A DNA stretch of 21,310 bases. Source: CAJPNN01 sp041844735 (GTDB lineage: Bacteria; Bacillota; Clostridia; Peptostreptococcales; Anaerovoracaceae). Every line of letters begins with the position of its first letter. The stretch's first letter is position 1. The stretch spans positions 1 to 21,310 of the forward strand of contig JBGZBP010000013.1 in the NCBI GenBank assembly GCA_041844735.1. The letters are read 5' to 3'. Below the pieces are notes generated by a model. It was not told the DNA's origin. It was given only the letters and a program-made list of their open reading frames with translations, and searched no databases. Made by a program: the position numbers and the translations under genes. This document shows positions 15,585-21,310 of the stretch, in pieces.

Positions 15585-15650
15585 TATACTAAAAGAGTTG
15601 TGTGACCTTTATAAAAATTTTATATAATATTTATCAAGTTTATGCCCTGC
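15574..15650. repeat. Widely spaced inverted repeat at the rluD-rqcH convergence
   Basis: GCAGGGC at 15574-15580, inside the last rluD codons, and GCCCTGC at 15644-15650 are perfect complements 63 nt apart. Past one mismatch, three further base pairs extend the arms. On the minus strand the inner arm is followed by GTTTTAATTTTAT. A minus-strand terminator for rqcH is possible, although the loop is long. No compact terminator is visible between these two convergent genes. Confidence 0.35.
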
Positions 15651-15729
15651 TGTAAAAATTATACAATAATTACATAAGGCACGCAAGCAAAAAACTAAAA
15701 AATGTAAAAAAATTCAAATAAGGTCAGAA

Positions 15730-17496
15730 TCACTTTTCTTTTTTTATAAGTTCTGCTTCATTAGGTTTAACATAAAGTGTTTTGTTATCGGTAAATATAA
15801 CCATACCGGGCTTAGCTCCGGCAGGTTTTTTTACATTTTTGATATAGGTATAGTCAACAGGCACATTTTCTGAGAAACGTCCCTTACTGTGCCATGCCGC
15901 CAGTGCGGCAGCCTCGAAAAGTGCGGTTTCGGTAACAGGTTTACCTTCCGGAAAAAGGACAACATGAGAGCCGGGGATATCCTTTGTATGAAACCATATA
16001 TCCTTATTTTTTGCTATTTTGAATGTTAGAAAATCGTTCTCGTTATTGTTGTGTCCTGCCATCACTGAAAATCCGTCGGATGTAACATATCTGTAGGGGT
16101 CTTGTTTTTTATTAATTTTTTTTGCTTGCTTAATCCTTTTCTTCAAATATCCCGAATCGATTAATTCAAATCTTATGGCTTCAATCTGGTTAATATTATC
16201 TGCCGTTTTTATATACTCCAATACGGATTCAAGATATTCTATTTCACTACCTGCTTCATTAAGCTGCTTGGTTTTTTCAATTTTTGCAGTTTTGGATTTA
16301 GCATATTTTTTAAAATATCGCTGTGCATTTATCGACGGCGACAAAAGCGGGTCAAGAGGGATATCTACATATGAGTTATCATAATAGTTAAGTAGACGGG
16401 CGGAGTCGGCACCGTCTTTTACCATGTGCATATACGTGGTTAAAAGTTCACCGTAAAGCTTGTACTTATCCATATTCATTGCAGACTGCAAATCTTCTGA
16501 CAACCTCTGTTTTTTCAGGCGGATTTTATTCAGGTGACTGTTTGTAACCTGTAGCAAATCGTACGACTTTTGTTTGAGTGTGTTTGATGATTCCCGATGC
16601 TCAAAATAGTAGGAGACAGCTTCAGAGGGAGATTCAAAAATCATTTCACTGTGAGTGTCCTGAAATCCTGAAAGTTTTATTATATGAAATTCCGCAGGGG
16701 TATTATTGCTGTCAAGATACAAGGCGGCAAAATTACCGCTTTGGGCAGAATCATACAATGAAGTCAGAATTTCGTATAAATCTTTACCGCTATTGATGTG
16801 ATAAGTCGCCAGTTCGTTTGCCAAACAAGGACTGAAGCCCTCGAATGTTTTCATAAGCAGCTTTGACAACGTGTCAATTTCTAAAGAGGCTTCATTGCTT
16901 GATGACGGATTACGGCTTGACGACGCATTGAGGCTGATGCCTTCAAACTGCATGAAATCTCTCAGATTGTCAAGAGTAAACGGTACTTTATCTTGGCTTG
17001 GAGGGGCGAGGTATTTCTGCCCGGGGAAAACCTGTCTGAACCTGTTAATATCGGAAAAAATTCTTTTGATACTATCTGTTATTTTGCCGGATTCATTGTC
17101 TACGAGTATAATATTACTGTGTTTGCCCATGATTTCAACAGTAAGTTTTTTGTTTGTATTAAAACCCATCTCGTTTGTTGTTTCGACAAATAAATCAACT
17201 ATTCTTTCGGTGCCACGTTGCCTGATTTCAGAGATTCTGCCACCCTGGAGATGTTTTCTGAGAAGCATACAAAATGCAGGCGGATCTGAAGGATTAATGG
17301 GTTTATTGTCAGTCAGATAAATAGATGCATGGTTGCTTTCTGATGATATAAACAAATTGTATTTTTTAGAATTTGCATGTATTTGTATATAAAGTTGCTC
17401 TTTTTCAGGCTGATAGATTTTCTCTATCTTACCGCCTGAAATTTTACTTTGCAACTCACTAACTATAGATTTTGTAACTATTCCGTCAAAGCTCAT
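15730..17496 (-). CDS. rqcH: RqcH / NFACT-family ribosome quality-control protein
   Basis: A 588-residue NFACT protein, often annotated as fibronectin-binding protein A. In B. subtilis RqcH binds obstructed 50S subunits and recruits tRNA-Ala to add C-terminal alanine tails. The NFACT-N domain (about 1-200) begins MSFDGIVTKSIVSELQ. A Ser/Asn-rich stretch (LNASSSRNPSSSNEAS) lies near residue 200, then coiled coils at about 320-450. The C-terminal NFACT-R domain includes DIWFHTKDIPGSHVV at about 499-513. The functional DR pair of RqcH (D97/R98) reads ER here (E97, R98). A frame from 17517 would add seven residues. The ATG at 17496 has GGGGAG five nt upstream and is preferred. Sole minus-strand gene amid plus-strand operons, so probably its own transcript. 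Confidence 0.94.
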   Translation of the reverse strand: MSFDGIVTKSIVSELQSKISGGKIEKIYQPEKEQLYIQIHANSKKYNLFISSESNHASIYLTDNKPINPSDPPAFCMLLRKHLQGGRISEIRQRGTERIVDLFVETTNEMGFNTNKKLTVEIMGKHSNIILVDNESGKITDSIKRIFSDINRFRQVFPGQKYLAPPSQDKVPFTLDNLRDFMQFEGISLNASSSRNPSSSNEASLEIDTLSKLLMKTFEGFSPCLANELATYHINSGKDLYEILTSLYDSAQSGNFAALYLDSNNTPAEFHIIKLSGFQDTHSEMIFESPSEAVSYYFEHRESSNTLKQKSYDLLQVTNSHLNKIRLKKQRLSEDLQSAMNMDKYKLYGELLTTYMHMVKDGADSARLLNYYDNSYVDIPLDPLLSPSINAQRYFKKYAKSKTAKIEKTKQLNEAGSEIEYLESVLEYIKTADNINQIEAIRFELIDSGYLKKRIKQAKKINKKQDPYRYVTSDGFSVMAGHNNNENDFLTFKIAKNKDIWFHTKDIPGSHVVLFPEGKPVTETALFEAAALAAWHSKGRFSENVPVDYTYIKNVKKPAGAKPGMVIFTDNKTLYVKPNEAELIKKEK

Positions 17497-17603
17497 AAAA
17501 ACTCCCCATTCAAACAAAAATATGATATCATAATAGTGTATTATTTTAATCTATATATTAACATAAAAATGCAATTGCTTAAAGCGGTGAACGGAGTTTT
17601 GGT

Positions 17604-18488
17604 ATGATAAAAAGTATGACGGGTTTCGGAAGAGGCGAATGTATAAGTGATATATATAGGGTGGTTGTTGAAATCAAATCTATAAATCACAGATATCTGG
17701 ATATTACAGTAAAAATGCCGGGGAAGTACAGATTCGCAGAAGAAATAATCAAGTCGGATGTGAAGAATAAGATAAAAAGAGGCAAGGTTGAGGTATCTGT
17801 CAGTGTTGAGATGAAATCGGGAGAAGACGTCGATGTCAAGCTTAACTCGGCACTGGCGAAAAAGTATTGTGAAAATATTTACAGGATAGAAGATGAACTG
17901 GGCATACCGGGAGAAATTGATATAAATTCATTTTGTAGGCTTCCGGAAATATTTACTGTCGTGCAGGTAAGGGAGAAAGAGGAGGAATTTATAAATGTCC
18001 TCGGCATTGCGACGGAGGAAGCGCTCGAAAATATCGACAGAATGAGACAAAATGAAGGAGACAGCCTCACAAGAGATATCCGATATCGTGTAGAATATAT
18101 AAACCGGACTATAGACGGGATTGATGAGCATGCTCCGCAGGTGGCTAAGAAATATATTGATAAACTTCGCAGCAGAATCGTGGAACTGATAGGAAATGAA
18201 GTGGAGATACCACAAGACAGGATACTGCTGGAGGCTGCAATTTTTGCCGACAAGAGCAATATAACGGAGGAGATAGTAAGACTCAGGAGTCATACAAAGC
18301 AATTGCTTGACATTATCAGCAGTGCAACGGAACCCGAGGGCAGGAAACTGGATTTCTTAATGCAGGAAATGAACAGGGAGTCAAATACCATAGGTTCAAA
18401 GGCAAATGATATAAACATAACAGATAAGGTGCTGAACCTGAAAAGTGAGATTGAAAAGATAAGGGAACAGGTTCAAAACATTGAATAA
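17604..18488 (+). CDS. yicC: YicC-family endoribonuclease
   Basis: A 294-residue YicC/YloC protein. E. coli YicC is an endoribonuclease that has been linked to turnover of the small RNA RyhB. Diagnostic are the N-terminal IKSMTGFGRGE, EIKSINHRYLDI with VKMPGKYRF after it, and the C-terminal DUF1732 stretch EGRKLDFLMQEMNRESNTIGSKAND with a closing helix, LKSEIEKIREQVQNIE. The ribosome binding site is ACGGAG, 9 nt upstream. The gene is divergent from rqcH across a 107-nt AT-rich spacer that must hold both promoters; I could not assign them confidently. It comes before gmk, as in other Firmicutes. Confidence 0.94.
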   Translation: MIKSMTGFGRGECISDIYRVVVEIKSINHRYLDITVKMPGKYRFAEEIIKSDVKNKIKRGKVEVSVSVEMKSGEDVDVKLNSALAKKYCENIYRIEDELGIPGEIDINSFCRLPEIFTVVQVREKEEEFINVLGIATEEALENIDRMRQNEGDSLTRDIRYRVEYINRTIDGIDEHAPQVAKKYIDKLRSRIVELIGNEVEIPQDRILLEAAIFADKSNITEEIVRLRSHTKQLLDIISSATEPEGRKLDFLMQEMNRESNTIGSKANDINITDKVLNLKSEIEKIREQVQNIE

Positions 18489-18512
18489 AACTGATAAATT
18501 TTAGATATGATA

Positions 18513-18541
18513 TTGAAAAAACATGTAGATTGTTGTATTCT
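18513..18541 (+). promoter_or_regulatory. Possible promoter for gmk-rpoZ
   Basis: TTGAAA (18513-18518) and TATTCT (18536-18541) are exactly 17 nt apart in the 85-nt yicC-gmk spacer. The -10 match is only 4 of 6. It may be an internal promoter, or gmk may be read from the yicC transcript. Confidence 0.35.
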
Positions 18542-18573
18542 AAAAAGACATGATTTTGAAAGAAGGTAAATAA

Positions 18574-19185
18574 ATGAATAAAGGGTTGTTATTTGTTGTA
18601 TCGGGACCGTCCGGAGCGGGAAAAGGCACTGTTTGCAAAGAGTTGCTTGATAAAGCTGATGTTGATATATCAATTTCAATGACTACAAGAAAACCTCGTG
18701 CAGGAGAAGTTGACGGTGTCAATTATTATTTTGTAACACCGGAGGAGTTTTTGACGGTAGTTGAAGAGGACGGATTTCTTGAGTATGCGGGAGTATACGG
18801 GAATCACTACGGAACACCGAAAAAAGCGGTCTTGGATAAACTGGAGCAAGGCAGAGATGTTATATTGGAAATAGATATACAAGGGGCTATGAAAGTAAAA
18901 GATAATTACCCTAAAGGAATCTTCATTTTTATATTGCCGCCGTCCATGGCAGAATTGAGAAAACGTATCACGGGGAGAGGCTCGGAGACGGAAGATGATA
19001 TAAAGTTGAGGCTGGGTGAGTCGCTGCGTGAGATTTCATACATAGATAAGTATGATTATGTGGTAATTAACGGAGAAGTGAGTGAAGCGGTGGCGAGGAT
19101 ATCAGCTATAATAAAAGCTGAACATTCAAAGGTAAGCGAGAATATATATGAACTTATAGAGGAGTATGAAAAGGAGGGATTGTAA
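18574..19185 (+). CDS. gmk: Guanylate kinase
   Basis: A 203-residue guanylate kinase, which converts GMP or dGMP to the diphosphate using ATP. The P-loop is GPSGAGKGT (residues 11-19). The GMP-binding region includes SMTTRKPRAGEVDGVNYYFV and LEYAGVYGNHYGTPK. LEIDIQGAMKVK and the LID region RKRITGRGSETEDDIKLRL complete the fold. The ribosome binding site is GAAAGAAGG. The stop overlaps the rpoZ start by one base, and this coupling of gmk and rpoZ is highly conserved in bacteria. remA, a short gene often found between yicC and gmk in Firmicutes, is not present in the 85-nt gap. Confidence 0.97.
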   Translation: MNKGLLFVVSGPSGAGKGTVCKELLDKADVDISISMTTRKPRAGEVDGVNYYFVTPEEFLTVVEEDGFLEYAGVYGNHYGTPKKAVLDKLEQGRDVILEIDIQGAMKVKDNYPKGIFIFILPPSMAELRKRITGRGSETEDDIKLRLGESLREISYIDKYDYVVINGEVSEAVARISAIIKAEHSKVSENIYELIEEYEKEGL

Positions 19186-19385
19186 TGTTGGAACCGTCAA
19201 TCAATTTGATTAGAGAAAAGGCTGACAGCAGATATACAATAGTAGTACTTGCAGCAAAAAGAGCAAGAGAGATTATCGATGGAAGACCTGTTCTTACCGA
19301 TGTGGATGTAAGTAAGCCGGTTTCGTTGGCAGCTAACGAGATTGCGCAGGAAATGATAAGCTATACCAGAGAAGAAGAAATTTAG
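19185..19385 (+). CDS. rpoZ: RNA polymerase omega subunit
   Basis: A 66-residue omega subunit that helps fold and assemble the beta' subunit of RNA polymerase. The family pattern is clear: MLEPSINLIREKADSRYTIV, then VLAAKRAREIIDG, and a C-terminal KPVSLAANEIAQEMISY. The ATG overlaps the gmk stop (TAATG) behind AAGGAGGG. The length is typical for the short Gram-positive form. A terminator follows at 19420. Confidence 0.95.
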   Translation: MLEPSINLIREKADSRYTIVVLAAKRAREIIDGRPVLTDVDVSKPVSLAANEIAQEMISYTREEEI

Positions 19386-19419
19386 AGATAATCTTACAGT
19401 AAATTATGATATAAACAGG

Positions 19420-19465
19420 CAGGGAAAATGCAAAGTGGAAGCTTTATAATGTTCCCTGTTTTTTG
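19420..19465 (+). terminator. Intrinsic terminator after rpoZ
   Basis: The outer stem CAGGGAA / TTCCCTG (19420-19426 with 19452-19458) encloses an inner AAAG / CTTT hairpin and is followed by TTTTTT. It lies 34 nt after the rpoZ stop. Confidence 0.75.
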
Positions 19466-19466
19466 A

Positions 19467-19570
19467 TTGAAAAATTATAATGTATACATAGCTTTAAGCC
19501 CTCTGCGTGACTTGACGAAGCACTTTTAATATGCTAATGTGTAAATACAATATAAATTATAATTTTTCAA
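19467..19570. repeat. 15-bp perfect inverted repeat flanking the gdhA promoter
   Basis: TTGAAAAATTATAAT (19467-19481) and its exact reverse complement ATTATAATTTTTCAA (19556-19570) lie 74 nt apart. The left arm starts just after the rpoZ terminator T-run; the right arm ends a few bases before the gdhA ribosome binding site. The putative gdhA promoter lies between them. Candidates are paired operator sites, an RNA stem in read-through transcripts, or the ends of a small MITE-like insertion. No target-site duplication is obvious. Confidence 0.6.
19512..19540 (+). promoter_or_regulatory. Candidate gdhA promoter (extended -10 type)
   Basis: TTGACG (19512-19517, 5 of 6 matches) is 17 nt from TAATGT (19535-19540). 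TGC directly before the weak -10 forms an extended -10 element. Transcription would start near 19547, placing the right arm of the inverted repeat in the 5' leader. Confidence 0.4.
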
Positions 19571-19590
19571 ATTAAGAAGGAGAATAGAAA

Positions 19591-20934
19591 ATGGCAAGTA
19601 TTGTTCAGCAATATATTGATATTGCTAAAAAAAGAAACCCTGGCGAACCTGAATTTCACCAGACAATTGAAGAAGTATTAATATCATTGGAGCCGGTTCT
19701 TGAAAAAAATCCTCAGTATGTGGAGTCAGGATTGATTGAAAGACTTATAGAGCCTGAAAGAATGGTTTCATTCAGAGTTACTTGGGTCGATGATGCCGGT
19801 AAAGTACAGGTTAACAGAGGGTACAGATGCCAGTATAACAGTGCGATAGGACCTTACAAAGGCGGTCTTAGATTTGCTCCGAACGTTTATCCGGGAATTA
19901 TAAAGTTCTTGGGATTTGAGCAGATTTTCAAGAACTCATTGACAGGACTTCCTATCGGTGGAGGTAAGGGAGGCTCAGACTTCGATCCGAACGGAAAATC
20001 AGATGCCGAGGTTATGAGATTCTGCCAGGCTTTTGTTACTGAGTTATTCAGATATATCGGACCTGAGACAGACGTTCCTGCAGGAGACTTAGGTGTGGGT
20101 GCCAGAGAAATCGGATATATGTACGGACAATACAAGAGATTGGTTAACAGATTTGAAGGTGTATTGACAGGTAAAGGTCTTTCATATGGCGGATTAGCAG
20201 GAAGAACGGAAGCTACCGGATATGGAATTGTTTTCTTTGCAAGAAACATGATAAAAGCTAACGGACAGGATATAGCAGGTAAGAGAGTTGTTATTTCAGG
20301 TTTCGGTAATGTTGCTTGGGGTACTGCTGCAAAATTAAATCAGTTGGGAGCTAAATTGCTTACAATATCAGGTCCTGACGGATACATTCTTGATGAAGAC
20401 GGAATTTCAGGAGAAAAAGTTGATTACATGCTTGAGCTTAGAGCAAGCGGTAAAAATATAGTAGAGCCTTACGTTGAAAAATTCCCTAATGCTAAATTCT
20501 TTAAAGGTGAGAAACCATGGGGAGTTAAGGCTGATTTGTACATTCCATGTGCAACACAGAACGAAATTCTTATCGAAGATGCTAAGAAGATTGTTGCAAG
20601 CGGAGCTAAATTCGTTTGTGAAGGAGCTAACATGCCTACAACAAATGAAGCATTGAAGTATTTGATGGACAACGGAGTTATCGTGGGTCCTGCAAAGGCG
20701 GCAAATGCAGGTGGAGTAGCTTGTTCGGCAATCGAAATGAGCCAGAATGCAAGAAAAATGCCTATGACTCCGGAAGAAGTATATGAGCAGCTTGAAAAAA
20801 TCATGCAGGATATTCATGATTCGTCTGCTGCAGCATCTAAAGAGTACGGTTATGGATATAACCTTGTTTACGGAGCAAATATCGCAGGCTTCTTAAAGGT
20901 TGCGGAAGCAATGACAGCACAGGGCTTGGTATAA
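19591..20934 (+). CDS. gdhA: Glutamate dehydrogenase, clostridial hexameric type
   Basis: A 447-residue hexameric (family I) glutamate dehydrogenase interconverting glutamate and 2-oxoglutarate plus ammonia. Conserved active-site residues are K90 (GPYKGGLRF), K114, catalytic K126 (PIGGGKGGSDF) and D166 (DVPAGDLGVGAREIG). The Rossmann coenzyme loop reads ISGFGNVAWG and is followed by SGPDGYI. From memory these segments closely match the NAD-dependent enzyme of Clostridium symbiosum, so NAD use and a catabolic role in glutamate fermentation are inferred; NADP use is not excluded. The ribosome binding site is AAGAAGGAGAA. The gene stands alone between a terminator and a GC palindrome. Codon choice looks more uniform than in neighbouring genes, fitting high expression. 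Confidence 0.96.
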   Translation: MASIVQQYIDIAKKRNPGEPEFHQTIEEVLISLEPVLEKNPQYVESGLIERLIEPERMVSFRVTWVDDAGKVQVNRGYRCQYNSAIGPYKGGLRFAPNVYPGIIKFLGFEQIFKNSLTGLPIGGGKGGSDFDPNGKSDAEVMRFCQAFVTELFRYIGPETDVPAGDLGVGAREIGYMYGQYKRLVNRFEGVLTGKGLSYGGLAGRTEATGYGIVFFARNMIKANGQDIAGKRVVISGFGNVAWGTAAKLNQLGAKLLTISGPDGYILDEDGISGEKVDYMLELRASGKNIVEPYVEKFPNAKFFKGEKPWGVKADLYIPCATQNEILIEDAKKIVASGAKFVCEGANMPTTNEALKYLMDNGVIVGPAKAANAGGVACSAIEMSQNARKMPMTPEEVYEQLEKIMQDIHDSSAAASKEYGYGYNLVYGANIAGFLKVAEAMTAQGLV

Positions 20935-21017
20935 GAATAATAAGCAAAATAGTTACAAACTGAATCTGTGATATAGGATTATTGGATAAAGTTTAATAGC
21001 ATAATTTAAAAACAACA

Positions 21018-21051
21018 CCCCCCCTCGAATTCGAGGGGGGATTGCTTTGTT
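21018..21051. terminator. GC-rich perfect palindrome, likely bidirectional terminator
   Basis: A 22-nt perfect palindrome (21019-21040): six C, TCG, AATT, CGA, six G. The RNA would form a 9-bp hairpin with an AATT loop in either direction. Downstream on the plus strand is only moderately U-rich (ATTGCTTTGTT). On the minus strand it runs into TGTTGTTTTTAAATT. It sits between convergent gdhA and the small minus-strand gene, where a two-way terminator fits. Confidence 0.65.
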
Positions 21052-21100
21052 CCTATAACTTGATTTTTATGTTAACAAAAATAAAAATTACAAGATGAAA

Positions 21101-21283
21101 TCAATTCTCCTCTTTTAACTCCATATGGTCAAGAGCATATCTTAAAGCCATGCCAATCAATTCATTTCTGGAACGATTAGTTTTTGCAGATAACTTATTA
21201 TATTCATCTTGCAATGCCCTATCAATACGTATAGTCATTGTAATTGTTTTATCCTCTTTTGGTGTTACTATAAATTTTCGCAT
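21101..21283 (-). CDS. Small ribbon-helix-helix DNA-binding protein
   Basis: A 60-residue protein with a ribbon-helix-helix (CopG/Arc/MetJ-like) domain. The basic N-terminus is MRKFIVTPKEDK. A beta strand with alternating residues, TITMTIRID, would contact DNA. Helix 1 is RALQDEYNKLSAKT, and helix 2 is RSRNELIGMALRYALDHM. The ATG at 21283 has GGAGG eight nt upstream (CAATGGAGGATTG). Such proteins act as antitoxins, plasmid copy-number regulators or small repressors. No toxin gene lies downstream within the window, so any partner would be beyond the right edge. A cellular target cannot be assigned. Its base make-up is AT-rich like the spacers. Confidence 0.75.
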   Translation of the reverse strand: MRKFIVTPKEDKTITMTIRIDRALQDEYNKLSAKTNRSRNELIGMALRYALDHMELKEEN

Positions 21284-21310
21284 AATTCAATCCTCCATTG
21301 TCTTATTAAA

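Noticed and set aside
16871..17320. A 149-codon plus-strand open frame inside rqcH
   Set aside because: It mirrors the NFACT-N coding sequence, with no start signal and no recognisable domain.
17521..17532. TATGATATCATA palindrome in the rqcH-yicC spacer as an operator
   Set aside because: It is only 12 bp, all but two bases are A/T, and no well-placed promoter could be assigned. Chance occurrence is likely.
1..21310. CRISPR arrays, tRNA or rRNA genes, insertion sequences, prophage genes
   Set aside because: I looked for spaced direct repeats, cloverleaf arms with CCA-type ends, transposase or integrase motifs and phage structural genes, and found none.

Overview
This is an AT-rich Gram-positive chromosome segment, almost certainly from a Clostridia-class Firmicute. 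The signs are the ylxM-ffh-rpsP-khpA-rimM-trmD block, the yggS-sepF-yggT-divIVA-lspA-rluD cell-division block, a lipoprotein-type OppA, strong GGAGG ribosome binding sites, AGA/AGG arginine codons, and a glutamate dehydrogenase very like the clostridial catabolic type. The genus cannot be fixed from this window. A peptide and amino-acid fermenting lifestyle is a reasonable inference from a complete oligopeptide transporter, a cytoplasmic aminopeptidase and GdhA lying near one another.

Layout. (1) 1-2342: ylxM, ffh, rpsP, khpA (protein targeting and ribosome), closed by an intrinsic terminator. (2) 2430-5079: an M18 zinc aminopeptidase coupled directly to rimM and trmD (16S maturation, tRNA m1G37). 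rplS, which commonly follows trmD, is absent. (3) 5128-10993: a strong promoter, then oppB-oppC-oppD-oppF-oppA and a clear terminator. (4) 10997-15584: a promoter, a membrane-fusion (HlyD-like) protein of unknown role, then yggS, sepF, yggT, divIVA, lspA and rluD in a tight, partly overlapping run. (5) 15730-17496, minus strand: rqcH/NFACT, the ribosome-associated quality-control factor, convergent with rluD and divergent from yicC. (6) 17604-19465: yicC, gmk, rpoZ and a terminator. remA, often found between yicC and gmk, is not there. (7) 19467-20934: gdhA, whose promoter region lies between the arms of a 15-bp perfect inverted repeat. (8) 21018-21283: a GC-rich perfect palindrome, then a small minus-strand ribbon-helix-helix protein, possibly the edge of an accessory region.

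Most of the window is conserved housekeeping sequence. I saw no CRISPR array, tRNA, rRNA, insertion sequence or phage gene. No complete novel system can be supported. The points most worth a second look are the HlyD-like adaptor with no transporter partner at the head of the division cluster, the inverted repeat around the gdhA promoter, the GC palindrome, and Asp-to-Glu changes at functional positions in TrmD and RqcH. No stretch over 300 bases lacks a gene.
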